From an uncultured Tateyamaria sp. (GTDB taxonomy: Bacteria; Pseudomonadota; Alphaproteobacteria; Rhodobacterales; Rhodobacteraceae), in the NCBI RefSeq assembly GCF_947496075.1, contig NZ_CANMBJ010000003.1, forward strand, positions 151,834 to 215,833: a stretch of DNA of 64,000 bases, written 5' to 3'. Below are positions 17,883-26,959 of this stretch, piece by piece; position 1 is the stretch's first letter; each line of letters begins with the position of its first letter. A program made the translations under genes and the position numbers. The notes beneath the pieces were generated by a model, which was not told where the DNA came from, searched no databases, and was given only the letters and a program-made list of their open reading frames with translations.

Positions 17883-19223
17883 TTACCCTTCTTTCTCGAT
17901 TTTTGCGAGGCAATCGCGCAGGGCGATCCCATACTCGTACTTGGCGGGACAGGCAAAGCCAACGAGGCCAAGATCCTCTTCATCCAGTTCAAGCGCCCCC
18001 AGAAGCTGGGCTTGATCAGTGTCCATTACCAGCAAGGCGCGCAGCAATTGTGTAGGCAGAAAATCCTGCGGCATCAGCTCTTCGAACGTGCCCAGCGGAA
18101 CCATGGCGCGGCGACCGCCGTTCAGGTTCGAGGTCAGTGGGAAGGTCCGCTTGGCGAGGGCAGACCCAAGAACGGGTTGGACCGCGTATTTGGAAATCAT
18201 CGGGCGGATCCATCCCATCGGGATCTGCGTCTTGTCCTCTTCGATCAGCGTGACCTGTCGGGCGTAGCGCCCCAGATACGCATCGTCACCGGCGCCAGCT
18301 CGTCCGCTCAGAACCGAGCCGGAGATCATCCTGACGGGGTAGTCGGGAAAATCGTCTGCACACAGATCTGCGAGCGATGCGCCTGCGACGGTGCGCACCA
18401 GACGCGGGTCTGTGCATGCAGGCCCCGCCAGCGCAATGATGCAGCTTGCATCATATGTTCCGGTCAGCATCAGGCGGCCGATCACGATCACATCCTGATA
18501 CCCGATCGTCCAGACATACCGGTCGGGTTGTGGCGGCGTCAGAAAATGCATGTGAGTGCCAGCCAGTCCTGCGGGATGCGGACCGCTGAAATTGACGGCT
18601 TCGACACTTGCCAAGTTGCTGCCGGGTAGGGGGGCATCAGAGCTTTGGCACAGATAGGTCGGGCCGTCCGTCAGTGCGGCAACTGTCTTCAGCCCCGCCT
18701 CAAACGCCTCTGCATCTTCGGTGATCGCGATCTGTGGGTTGGGTGCCAACGGCTCTGTATCCGTTGCGGTCACGTAGATGGCGATTGGTGCGCCGTCCGG
18801 TGCAGGGATCTTGGAATAGGGGCGTGTGCGGAACGATGTCCACAAACCGGCCGCGCACAGCCGCTCGACAATCCCGTCACGGGTGGTGCTGTCACCGACC
18901 TTTAAAAAGTCCACGGGTGCGGCAGAGGATTCATGCGTATCAATCACCACACTGACCAGCTTGCGGCGCGCGCCACGGACGATTGCGCGCACTTGTCCGG
19001 AAACGGGCGCGACGATCTGTGCTTCCGGCATCGTCTTGTTGATCATGATCGGAGTGCCGGCGACCACCTCGTCGCCCTCTGCAACAAGAATACTTGGTTT
19101 CAGGCCAATGTAATCGGCACCCAGCAGCCCGACGGAAGTGACGGCGCGGGCCTCCTCTACGTCTGATCTTGGGGCACCGGAGATCGGCAGGTTCAAGCCT
19201 TTTCGGAGCACAAATTGCTTCAC
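17883..19223 (-). CDS. nqrA: Na+-NQR subunit A
   Basis: The 446-residue soluble subunit that docks on NqrB and is linked to ubiquinone binding. The N-terminus (RKGLNLPISGAPR) is diagnostic of NqrA, followed by the lipoyl-like stretch LKPSILVAEGDEVVAGTPI. It is the promoter-proximal gene of the nqr operon. The 158-base region between it and the divergent apbE gene must carry promoters for both, and is AT-rich near 19295-19345. Confidence 0.96.
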   Translation of the reverse strand: MKQFVLRKGLNLPISGAPRSDVEEARAVTSVGLLGADYIGLKPSILVAEGDEVVAGTPIMINKTMPEAQIVAPVSGQVRAIVRGARRKLVSVVIDTHESSAAPVDFLKVGDSTTRDGIVERLCAAGLWTSFRTRPYSKIPAPDGAPIAIYVTATDTEPLAPNPQIAITEDAEAFEAGLKTVAALTDGPTYLCQSSDAPLPGSNLASVEAVNFSGPHPAGLAGTHMHFLTPPQPDRYVWTIGYQDVIVIGRLMLTGTYDASCIIALAGPACTDPRLVRTVAGASLADLCADDFPDYPVRMISGSVLSGRAGAGDDAYLGRYARQVTLIEEDKTQIPMGWIRPMISKYAVQPVLGSALAKRTFPLTSNLNGGRRAMVPLGTFEELMPQDFLPTQLLRALLVMDTDQAQLLGALELDEEDLGLVGFACPAKYEYGIALRDCLAKIEKEG

Positions 19224-19381
19224 TTTAGAGACCTTCAGTTGATGATAGCCGTTTACGGCCGATTGGCTTACGGTGTGGCCGCGTCGGTGCTAGAGCTTTT
19301 TTATGACTTTGACCATATTGAGGTTGAAGATTTTACAAATTGGTCTAAGGCCAACGCGACCGCGCAAGAAGGGGACTTTCT

Positions 19382-20410
19382 GTGACCGCCTCACTCAAAT
19401 TGCACCGCCGTACGTTTCTCGCCATGACACTTGCCTTGGCTGCATGTAAAAACCGCACTCATCTTATTGAGATTACAGGTTTTTCCATGGGGACAACTTA
19501 CAATGTTGTCGCTATAGATCACGATGGAACGTTGGACAAGCCCGAGATCAAAGAGGCGATTGACGCAGCCCTTGCCGATGTCACGCGGAAGCTTTCGAAT
19601 TGGGACAATGGGTCAGAAATTGCGCGGTTCAATGCCGCATCAAGTGGCGCGACACAGACGATGTCACCCGAACTGTCGCGCGTCATGAACGCGTCCGCAC
19701 AGGTGCATGAAGCAAGTGAAGGACGCTTTGACACAACCATCGGCGGTTTGATCGAATTGTGGGGCTTTGGCGCGCCCGGTGCGGCAACTGTGCCGAACTC
19801 TGACGCGGTCGCCCAAGCGATGGAGATCGCTGGCCATCAGAACGTATTGAACCTGAACGGCGACCACATGGCCAAGCGCCACGCGCAAGCGCAGATCTAT
19901 CTGGCGGGGATCGGCAAGGGCTATGGCGCCGATCACATCGGTCAGGTTCTCGAGGCCTTTGGCCTGAAGGACTACATGGTCGAAATTGGTGGCGATCTTT
20001 ATGCGGCGGGCCTCAATCCCGATGGGTTGGCCTGGCAGATCGGGATCGAAGTGCCCAACCCAGGGGACCGTACGCTTGCCGGTGTTGTAGGGCTGTCTGG
20101 TATGGGCCTGGCAACGTCCGGCGACTACCGCAACTATTTCGAGGTGGACGGTCAGCGCTTTTCGCATTTGATTGACCCGACCACTGGGTACCCCGTGACG
20201 CATGAGACCGCCTCTGCGACTGTGCTTGCAGATAACGCGATGCTTGCGGATGCGTGGTCAACTGCGATGCTTATCCTCGGTCGCGAGAAGGGGCTCGAAG
20301 TTGCGGCAGCGCAGGATATTGCGGTTCAGTTCATCGAGCGTCGCCCCGGCGTTGAACAACAGGCCTTCAAGACATACCTCAGTCCCAGGTTTGAAGCTCT
20401 TACCGCTTAG
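19382..20410 (+). CDS. apbE: FAD:protein FMN transferase
   Basis: Attaches FMN covalently from FAD to threonines in NqrB and NqrC. The 342-residue protein begins with GTG, preceded by AAGGGGAC. It has a lipoprotein signal with lipobox LALAAC (Cys22), consistent with periplasmic action at the membrane face. Motifs FSMGTTYNVV, AGIGKGYGADHI, VEIGGDLYAAG and SHLIDPTTGYPV (nucleotide and Mg sites) are all present. It diverges from nqrA and is followed by nqrM, so both maturation factors flank the operon they serve. Confidence 0.95.
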   Translation: MTASLKLHRRTFLAMTLALAACKNRTHLIEITGFSMGTTYNVVAIDHDGTLDKPEIKEAIDAALADVTRKLSNWDNGSEIARFNAASSGATQTMSPELSRVMNASAQVHEASEGRFDTTIGGLIELWGFGAPGAATVPNSDAVAQAMEIAGHQNVLNLNGDHMAKRHAQAQIYLAGIGKGYGADHIGQVLEAFGLKDYMVEIGGDLYAAGLNPDGLAWQIGIEVPNPGDRTLAGVVGLSGMGLATSGDYRNYFEVDGQRFSHLIDPTTGYPVTHETASATVLADNAMLADAWSTAMLILGREKGLEVAAAQDIAVQFIERRPGVEQQAFKTYLSPRFEALTA

Positions 20411-20434
20411 CAAAAGTCAAACGAGGCACCAGAC

Positions 20435-20677
20435 ATGGCCACTTTCCTGCTGACTTTTCTGTTTCTTCTTTTGGTGACGCTGGGCATGTCGCTTGGCGTG
20501 ATCTTTATGAACAAGCGGATCAAGGGCAGCTGCGGCGGTCTTAACGCCATTGGTGACGGCAATGAATGTCTGGTTTGCCACAAGGAAATCGACCCTGATT
20601 CACCTTTGAAAGACCGGCTTGAATGCCCACGTGCCCGAAAAATGCTGGAGCGGTCCGGTCTTGATCACACGGCTTAA
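20435..20677 (+). CDS. nqrM: Na+-NQR maturation protein NqrM
   Basis: A small 80-residue protein with an N-terminal membrane helix (about 3-24) and four cysteines in the pattern GSCGGLNAIGDGNECLVC plus a later LEC. This is the DUF539/NqrM signature. NqrM is required for assembly of the NqrD/E iron centre, and the cysteines probably hold the iron in transit. It lies 24 bases after apbE. Its 3' end overlaps the last four bases of the convergent small membrane gene. Confidence 0.93.
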   Translation: MATFLLTFLFLLLVTLGMSLGVIFMNKRIKGSCGGLNAIGDGNECLVCHKEIDPDSPLKDRLECPRARKMLERSGLDHTA

Positions 20678-20865
20678 CCGGGCAGGTCGACCGGAATAAA
20701 TCCGAGGATCAGAAGGCCGCTCGCCGCAAGTAAACCGAAGACCCAATATTGATAAATGGGCCCTTCGGCCTTCCACACACGCCGATAACTATGCCCCGCC
20801 AGACAGGTGAGGCAGAAGATCAGGGTCGCCAGCGCCGGGCTGAGCGTGAGACTGCTGAAATCCAT
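20674..20865 (-). CDS. Small two-helix membrane protein, function unknown
   Basis: A 63-residue open frame beginning MDFSSLTLSP, with two hydrophobic helices separated by a polar loop (SYRRVWKAEGPIYQY). The in-frame ATG at 20886 exists, but AAGGAA lies six bases before the ATG at 20865, so that start is preferred. It overlaps the nqrM stop by four bases in convergent orientation. The good ribosome site, helix pattern and lack of rare stretches make it likely real. I do not recognise a family; a role with NQR is only suggested by position. Confidence 0.6.
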   Translation of the reverse strand: MDFSSLTLSPALATLIFCLTCLAGHSYRRVWKAEGPIYQYWVFGLLAASGLLILGFIPVDLPG

Positions 20866-21029
20866 TGGCGTTCCTTGGGGCATCAACGACCTGTTGAGCC
20901 GTCAGTATTATCTTACAAACCTGATCGTCCAGCACAAAGAACCGAAGCCCGAATTCATCAGCCTAATGCCTGATTGCTGTGTCGCGATCCGTCAATGATC
21001 GTGCGCCAGGGATGCCATGTGTCTTGGGT

Positions 21030-21167
21030 GCGTACAGAATCCGTTTAGCTGTGCGACATACAGCGCAGGGATTTGGGTCAGCCTTGAGCATTTGATGCGA
21101 TGCGTTTACGTCGGCGCAGCGCAGGGATCGCCGGAATTTTATCTTTTTGCGGCAGAATTCTGTACGC
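21030..21167. repeat. 138-bp segment bounded by 11-bp inverted repeats
   Basis: GCGTACAGAAT at 21030-21040 is the exact reverse complement of ATTCTGTACGC at 21157-21167. Inside, CAGCGCAGGGAT occurs twice as a direct repeat (21061-21072 and 21117-21128). No protein is recognisable in the segment. It lies in the 388-base gap between the small membrane gene and acnB, which otherwise holds only the palindrome at 21191. It could be a small non-autonomous element or chance repeats. Confidence 0.3.
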
Positions 21168-21190
21168 CGTCGCCTTGAATTTGGATTTTT

Positions 21191-21212
21191 ATTGTATACT
21201 ACAGCATACAAT
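21191..21212. promoter_or_regulatory. Palindrome upstream of acnB
   Basis: ATTGTAT, eight bases, ATACAAT form a perfect inverted repeat 62 bases before the acnB start, in an AT-rich stretch (GGATTTTTATTGTATACTAC) that is a plausible promoter. The TTGTATAC core resembles sites used by some GntR-family regulators, but no such assignment can be made from sequence alone. Confidence 0.4.
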
Positions 21213-21274
21213 TGCAGATCGGCGCGTGGATATCGTGTCGCCGGCCAAGCGGAATGCTAGACGCGGATAGAACC

Positions 21275-24067
21275 ATGACCTTTTATACTGAATACCTGAC
21301 CGAAATCGAAACACGAAAAGAACAAGGGTTGAACCCGAAGCCCATCGATGATGGCGCTTTGACCGAAGAGGTCATCGGACACATCAAGGATACGAACAGC
21401 CCGCACCGGGACGATTGCCTCAACTTCTTTATTTACAACACGTTGCCCGGCACCACGAGTGCTGCGGGTGTCAAGGCCCGCTTCCTGAAACAGATCGTTC
21501 TGGGAGAGGTCGTGGTAGATGAAATCACGCCGGCCTTCGCCTTTGAATTGCTTGGTCACATGAAAGGCGGGCCTTCGGTCGAAGTGCTGCTGGACCTGGC
21601 GCTTGGCACGGATGAGGACATCGCCAAGGACGCGGCAGACGTCCTGAAGACTCAGGTCTTCCTCTACGAGGCCGACACTGACCGGATCAAGGACGCTTAT
21701 GAAGCGGGCAACGCGATTGCTGCCGATCTTCTTCAAAGCTATGCCAACGCCGAGTTTTTCACCAAACTTCCCGACATCGATGAAGAGATAAAGGTCGTCA
21801 CCTACATCGCCGCTGAAGGCGATATCTCCACTGACCTGCTCAGCCCGGGCAATCAGGCCCATTCCCGTGCCGACCGCGAGCTGCACGGCAAATGCATGAT
21901 GTCCGAGGAGGCGCAGAAAGAGATCGAGGCACTCAAGCTGAAGCACCCCGGCGCGCGCGTCATGCTGATCGCAGAAAAGGGGACGATGGGTGTCGGCTCC
22001 TCCCGGATGTCGGGGGTCAACAATGTGGCACTGTGGACGGGCAAAAAGGCGTCGCCCTATGTGCCGTTTATCAACATCGCTCCGGTCGTGGCTGGAACGA
22101 ACGGGATCTCTCCGATCTTTCTGACCACGGTTGGTGTGACGGGTGGGATTGGTGTCGATCTTAAGAACTGGGTCAAGAAGATGGGTGACGATGGCAAGCC
22201 GATCCTCAACAACGATGGCAACCCGGTGCTGGAACAGCGGTATTCCGTTGAAACCGGCACGGTGCTGACCATCAACACAAAGTCCAAGAAGCTGTACAGC
22301 GCGGATGGCAAGGATGAGCTGGTCGATATGGCCGGATCGTTCACGCCCCAGAAAATGGAATTTATGAAGGCGGGCGGTTCTTACGCTATTGTCTTTGGTA
22401 TGAAGCTGCAGACTTTTGCGGCCGAAACGCTGGGGATCGAAGCACCGGCGGTCTTTGCCCCTTCGAAAGAGATCAGCCACGAAGGTCAGGGCATGACCGC
22501 CGTCGAAAAGATTTTCAACGCCAATTCGGTTGGTGCCACACCGGGGACCGTGCTGCATGCAGGTTCCGACGTGCGGGTGCGAGTCAACATCGTGGGGTCG
22601 CAGGACACCACTGGCCCGATGACGGCGCAAGAGCTTGAGGCGATGGCGGCGACCGTCTTGTCGCCTTCCGTGGACGGTGCCTATCAGTCGGGCTGTCACA
22701 CTGCATCTGTCTGGGATGCGAAGGCGCGGGCCAACACACCGAAGCTCATGGCATTCATGAACAAATTTGGCCTGGTGACCGGGCGCGACCCCAAGGGCGC
22801 GTACCATGCCATGACAGACGTGATCCACAAGGTGCTTAACGACATTACGGTCGATGATTGGGCGATCATCATCGGTGGTGACAGCCACACGCGGATGTCA
22901 AAGGGCGTGGCCTTTGGTGCGGATTCCGGCACTGTTGCACTGGCGCTGGCCACCGGAGAAGCATCCATGCCTATCCCGGAGTCCGTGAAGGTGACCTTCA
23001 AGGGCAAGATGGCGGATCACATGGATTTCCGCGACGTGGTCCACGCGACCCAAGCGCAGATGCTGGCGCAGCACGGCGACAACGTGTTCCAGGGGCGCAT
23101 CATCGAAGTGCATATCGGCACACTGCTGGCAGACCAGGCCTTTACCTTCACCGACTGGACGGCTGAGATGAAGGCCAAGGCCTCAATCTGTATCTCGAAC
23201 GACGAGACGCTGATCGAAAGCCTGAACATCGCCAAGAGCCGTATCCAGATCATGATCGACAAGGGCATGGAGCATGAAAATGGCATGCTTGCCAAATTGA
23301 TCGACATTGCTGAACGGCGCATCGCCGATATCAAATCGGGCAAGAAACCCGCGCTGACGCCGGACGATAATGCGAAATACGCGGCCGAAGTGGTGGTCGA
23401 TCTTGACCAGATCATCGAGCCTATGATTGCGGACCCTGACGTCAACAATGTCGATGTCTCCAAGCGCTATACGCACGATACGATCCGCCCGATTTCCTAC
23501 TACCAGGCTGAAAAGAAGGTCGATCTTGGCTTTGTCGGGTCTTGCATGGTCCACAAGGGGGACATTAAGATCGTTGCCCAGATGCTGCGCAACCTCGAGG
23601 CGCAATATGGCGAAGTCACGTTCAAGGCGCCGCTTGTGGTGGCAGCACCGACCTACAACATCATTGATGAGCTGAAGGAAGAGGGCGACTGGGCCATCTT
23701 GCAGAAATACTGTGGCTTCGAATTTGATGATGCCGCGCCAAAGGTTCAGGCACGTACCGAGTACGAGAATATCCTCTATCTCGAGCGTCCGGGGTGTAAC
23801 CTGTGCATGGGCAACCAGGAAAAAGCTGCGAAGGGCGATACCGTTCTGGCCACCTCGACGCGGCTGTTTCAGGGCCGTGTGGTTGCGGACAGCAATACCA
23901 AGAAGGGCGAGTCCCTGCTTGGATCAACACCGGTGGTGGTCCTGTCCGCCATTTTGGGACGGACGCCCACGCTTGAGGAATACAAGGTCGCGGTTGACGG
24001 CATTAACCTTACCAAGTTTGCCCCACCGCTCACAAAGCCGTTGGACAGCCTGTCGGTTCACTTCTAA
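21275..24067 (+). CDS. acnB: Aconitate hydratase B
   Basis: Interconverts citrate and isocitrate in the TCA cycle with a 4Fe-4S cluster. The 930-residue length fits the alphaproteobacterial AcnB. An N-terminal HEAT-like AcnB domain (about residues 1-160) precedes the swivel and catalytic domains. Cluster ligands are visible in SGCHTASVWD and in ERPGCNLCMGNQ. The frame stays open back to 21212, but MTFYTEYLTEIE at 21275 is the family N-terminus. A GC-rich hairpin follows its stop. Confidence 0.96.
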   Translation: MTFYTEYLTEIETRKEQGLNPKPIDDGALTEEVIGHIKDTNSPHRDDCLNFFIYNTLPGTTSAAGVKARFLKQIVLGEVVVDEITPAFAFELLGHMKGGPSVEVLLDLALGTDEDIAKDAADVLKTQVFLYEADTDRIKDAYEAGNAIAADLLQSYANAEFFTKLPDIDEEIKVVTYIAAEGDISTDLLSPGNQAHSRADRELHGKCMMSEEAQKEIEALKLKHPGARVMLIAEKGTMGVGSSRMSGVNNVALWTGKKASPYVPFINIAPVVAGTNGISPIFLTTVGVTGGIGVDLKNWVKKMGDDGKPILNNDGNPVLEQRYSVETGTVLTINTKSKKLYSADGKDELVDMAGSFTPQKMEFMKAGGSYAIVFGMKLQTFAAETLGIEAPAVFAPSKEISHEGQGMTAVEKIFNANSVGATPGTVLHAGSDVRVRVNIVGSQDTTGPMTAQELEAMAATVLSPSVDGAYQSGCHTASVWDAKARANTPKLMAFMNKFGLVTGRDPKGAYHAMTDVIHKVLNDITVDDWAIIIGGDSHTRMSKGVAFGADSGTVALALATGEASMPIPESVKVTFKGKMADHMDFRDVVHATQAQMLAQHGDNVFQGRIIEVHIGTLLADQAFTFTDWTAEMKAKASICISNDETLIESLNIAKSRIQIMIDKGMEHENGMLAKLIDIAERRIADIKSGKKPALTPDDNAKYAAEVVVDLDQIIEPMIADPDVNNVDVSKRYTHDTIRPISYYQAEKKVDLGFVGSCMVHKGDIKIVAQMLRNLEAQYGEVTFKAPLVVAAPTYNIIDELKEEGDWAILQKYCGFEFDDAAPKVQARTEYENILYLERPGCNLCMGNQEKAAKGDTVLATSTRLFQGRVVADSNTKKGESLLGSTPVVVLSAILGRTPTLEEYKVAVDGINLTKFAPPLTKPLDSLSVHF

Positions 24068-24078
24068 GGCGCTCAGGC

Positions 24079-24107
24079 GGCGCGCGTTCCTAGTAGAGAC
24101 GCGCGCC
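24079..24107. terminator. GC-rich hairpin between acnB and the convergent ABC gene
   Basis: GGCGCGCGT (24079-24087), eleven bases, ACGCGCGCC (24099-24107) form a perfect 9-bp stem. The right arm lies inside the last codons (Ala-Arg) of the convergent ATPase gene, so one structure probably serves both transcripts. There is no T-tract on either side. Confidence 0.6.
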
Positions 24108-25085
24108 GTATGTATCGAAATGATATGCGCTTTGTGGATTGAAGCCGAAACGCAGGTCCTGACCCTCCTCGACCGCGTGCTGGCCGAAAAGGCGGGCTGT
24201 GATTTGGTGATCCTTCAAATGGGCAATCACGTTGGTATCACCGCCAAGCTTTTCAACGTGGCTGACGCGGGCAGATAGGATGCCGTCATCTGCAAGAAAC
24301 AAGTCTTCGGGGCGGACGCCCATGATCCGGTCATCGCCGTCCTGGATGATCCTGGCTGGGAAGAAATTCATGGAGGGTGAGCCAAGAAATCCAGCAACAA
24401 ATTGATTTGCAGGATTGTTGTAAAGCTCCATCGGGCTGCCGATCTGTTCGACCCGCCCGTCACGCAGAACAACGATCTTGTCGGCAAGCGTCATGGCCTC
24501 GGTCTGGTCATGCGTAACATAAATCATGGATGCCCCAAGCTGGCGGTGCAGGTTCGCAATCTCAATCCGGGTGTTCATCCGCAATGCTGCATCAAGGTTC
24601 GACAGCGGTTCGTCGAACAAGAACAACTCTGGTTTGCGGACGATGGCCCGACCGATGGCTACACGCTGGCGTTGTCCCCCCGAAAGCTCTGATGGGTAAC
24701 GGTCGAGATAGGGTTCGAGGTTGAGCATCCTGGACGCCGTTTGCACCCGCTCTTCGATTACTGACTTGGGCTGGCCCTCCTGCTTGAGCGCCAGCGTCAT
24801 GTTTCCGCGCACATTCAGATGCGGATAAAGCGCGTAGCTTTGGAAGACCATGGCGATGCCGCGCTTGGACGGTGGTGTCATGTTCACGACTTCATCGCCG
24901 ATGCTGACTTCGCCCGACGTGGCATCTTCCAGACCCGCGATAACCCTGAGCAGCGTGGACTTGCCACAGCCTGACGGACCCACGAAGACAACAAACTCAC
25001 CTTCCTCGACATCCAGATTGACGTCCTTGAGGACATGGACCTTGCCGAAGGATTTGTTCACATTTTTCAGCGACAGGGCGGTCAT
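24090..25085 (-). CDS. Sugar ABC transporter ATP-binding protein (CUT1, UgpC/MalK type)
   Basis: A 331-residue ATPase with Walker A GPSGCGKST, Q-loop, signature LSGGQRQRVAIGRA, Walker B LFLFDEPLSNLD and H-loop THDQTEA, followed by the C-terminal MOBE/TOBE regulatory domain (MGVRPEDLFL). It energises the importer formed by the two permeases and binding protein in the same minus-strand operon. It overlaps the oxidoreductase gene by four bases. Confidence 0.94.
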   Translation of the reverse strand: MTALSLKNVNKSFGKVHVLKDVNLDVEEGEFVVFVGPSGCGKSTLLRVIAGLEDATSGEVSIGDEVVNMTPPSKRGIAMVFQSYALYPHLNVRGNMTLALKQEGQPKSVIEERVQTASRMLNLEPYLDRYPSELSGGQRQRVAIGRAIVRKPELFLFDEPLSNLDAALRMNTRIEIANLHRQLGASMIYVTHDQTEAMTLADKIVVLRDGRVEQIGSPMELYNNPANQFVAGFLGSPSMNFFPARIIQDGDDRIMGVRPEDLFLADDGILSARVSHVEKLGGDTNVIAHLKDHQITARLFGQHAVEEGQDLRFGFNPQSAYHFDTYGARLY

Positions 25086-26113
25086 TTCAGGATCTCCTCA
25101 AGCGAAATGGGCTGGCCGGACCGGATGCTTTCATCTGCGGCCAAGCAGATAGCAAGCGATTGCACCGCATCGTTCATGTGGCGTGTCAGGTCGATATCCT
25201 CGGCGATGGCGCGCAAGGTGTAGTTCTGTTCGGCGTCACACAGCGCCTGGTGACCGGGCTCGTCGGGCATGTCGATTTCCCGGTCTCCGTCAGCTGTGTG
25301 AACCAGAATACCGCCCACTTTGGTGTGCCCGTCGATGTCTGCAGACGCGCCTTTGTTGCCGTCGGTGATCGAGACGGCGCCATTTGGGCTGACGATATCT
25401 TTGACGAAGAATGCCGTCTCAGACATCATCGGACCCCAGCCGGCCTCGTACCAGCCGACAGAGCCGTCACTGAAAATCACCTGAAACTGACCGTAGTTGT
25501 ACATATCCTCGGCGATTTCATCGGACAGACGGAGTCCCATTCCGTGTACGCGGATCGGGCGTGCATCCGTGATCTGGCACATCACGTCGACATAGTGGAC
25601 GCCGCAGTCGACGATCGGGCTGGTTGTCTGCATCAGCGCCTTGTGGGTTTCCCATTCTGCGCCGGACGACTGCTGGTTCAGGTTCAATCGGAACACATAT
25701 GGCCCGCCGAGGTCGCGCGCTTCCTTGATCAGCCTCACCCATGACGGATGATGCCGGAGGATATAGCCAACAACGAGCTTGCGGTTTGTTCGCTTCGCGG
25801 TTTCGACCACACGCATTGCATCCGCGACTGTGGTTGCGAGCGGTTTTTCCACAAAGACATGCGCGCCCGCATCCATGGCCTGACACGCAAGATTCGCGTG
25901 GCTGTCCGAGTATGTTGCGATCACGACCAGATCGGGGGCCGTGGCCATGCCTTCCTCGAATGTCGCGAACCTTGGGTAGTTGGCGAGCTCTTGAGGCAGC
26001 GCAACGTCAGACCGATTGACCAGCCCCGTTATCTGCGCATCTGGGTTGTGATGGTGCGCCAGCGCGTGGCTCAGGCCCATATTGCCAAGACCCACAATTA
26101 GAACTCGCGTCAT
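25082..26113 (-). CDS. Gfo/Idh/MocA-family oxidoreductase
   Basis: A 343-residue NAD(P)-dependent dehydrogenase. The N-terminal Rossmann motif VGLGNMGLSHALAH and the EKPLATT motif with the catalytic lysine region are clear, and DCGVHYVDVM carries the conserved His of the second domain. The gene overlaps both neighbours by four bases (ATGA), so it is part of the ABC transporter operon and acts on the imported sugar or a derivative. In this island the substrate is likely an amino sugar or its glycoside. The exact reaction is not deducible. Confidence 0.88.
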   Translation of the reverse strand: MTRVLIVGLGNMGLSHALAHHHNPDAQITGLVNRSDVALPQELANYPRFATFEEGMATAPDLVVIATYSDSHANLACQAMDAGAHVFVEKPLATTVADAMRVVETAKRTNRKLVVGYILRHHPSWVRLIKEARDLGGPYVFRLNLNQQSSGAEWETHKALMQTTSPIVDCGVHYVDVMCQITDARPIRVHGMGLRLSDEIAEDMYNYGQFQVIFSDGSVGWYEAGWGPMMSETAFFVKDIVSPNGAVSITDGNKGASADIDGHTKVGGILVHTADGDREIDMPDEPGHQALCDAEQNYTLRAIAEDIDLTRHMNDAVQSLAICLAADESIRSGQPISLEEILK

Positions 26114-26949
26114 TTGACTGCTCCGGACGTGATGCCGCGGATCAGCTGCCGCGAGAAGATCACATAGAGGATCAGCACCGGCAGGATTGCCATCGACAGG
26201 GCCGACAGGACCGCGTTCCAGTCTGTCACAAACTGACCAATGAACACTTGAGAGCCCAGCGTCAGAGTCTTTGTTTCTTCGGCAGGCGCCAGGATCAACG
26301 GAAACCAGAGGTCGTTCCAGATCGGGATCATGTTGAACACGGCAACCGTCGCCATGGCGGGGCGCACAAGAGGCAGTACAAGGCGGAAGAAGATCGTGTA
26401 TTCGCTCAGCCCGTCGATCCGCCCGGCGTTCTTGAGGTCATCAGAGACCTGCCGCATGAATTCGCTAAGGATGAAGACCGCCAGCGGCAGACCCTGCGCG
26501 GTGTAGACAAGGATCAATGCCCAGAGCGAGTTCACAAGCCCGGTCGCGACCATCATTTCGAGGATCGCAACGGTTCCGATGCGGATTGGGATCATGATGC
26601 CCAAGGCAAGGTAAAGACCCATCAGCATGTTCCCACGGAACCGGTATTCGCTGAGGGCGTAGGCCGCCATTGAACCAAAAAGCAGTATGAAGAACAGCGA
26701 TGCCACCGTGACGATCATCGAGTTCTGAAAGTAGAGGAAAAAGTCGCCCTGCTGCATGACGGTTTCGTAGCCGATGGTCGAAAAGCTTTCCGAATCTGGC
26801 AGGGCCAACGGTTCACGAAAGATCGAGCGGCGTTCCTTGAAGCTGTTGATCAGGATTATGAAAACCGGAAACAGCGCGATCAGAGTGTAGAGGATCAATG
26901 CACCATGCATTGCCAGCGTGTTCAGCGGATTGGATCGTGCCTTGTTCAT
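26110..26949 (-). CDS. Sugar ABC transporter permease (MalG type)
   Basis: A 279-residue inner-membrane permease with six helices and the EAA loop NAGRIDGLSEYTIFFRLVLPL that contacts the ATPase. The open frame runs back to 27168, but the upstream part is out of character and overlaps the other permease; MNKARSNPL at 26949, ten bases after that permease's stop, is the proper start. Confidence 0.92.
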   Translation of the reverse strand: MNKARSNPLNTLAMHGALILYTLIALFPVFIILINSFKERRSIFREPLALPDSESFSTIGYETVMQQGDFFLYFQNSMIVTVASLFFILLFGSMAAYALSEYRFRGNMLMGLYLALGIMIPIRIGTVAILEMMVATGLVNSLWALILVYTAQGLPLAVFILSEFMRQVSDDLKNAGRIDGLSEYTIFFRLVLPLVRPAMATVAVFNMIPIWNDLWFPLILAPAEETKTLTLGSQVFIGQFVTDWNAVLSALSMAILPVLILYVIFSRQLIRGITSGAVK

Positions 26950-26959
26950 CGGGTTGTCC

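Noticed and set aside
21257-22888. 543-codon open frame on the minus strand
   Set aside because: It lies wholly inside acnB and reads as low-complexity, His- and Arg-rich antisense; acnB has clear family motifs.
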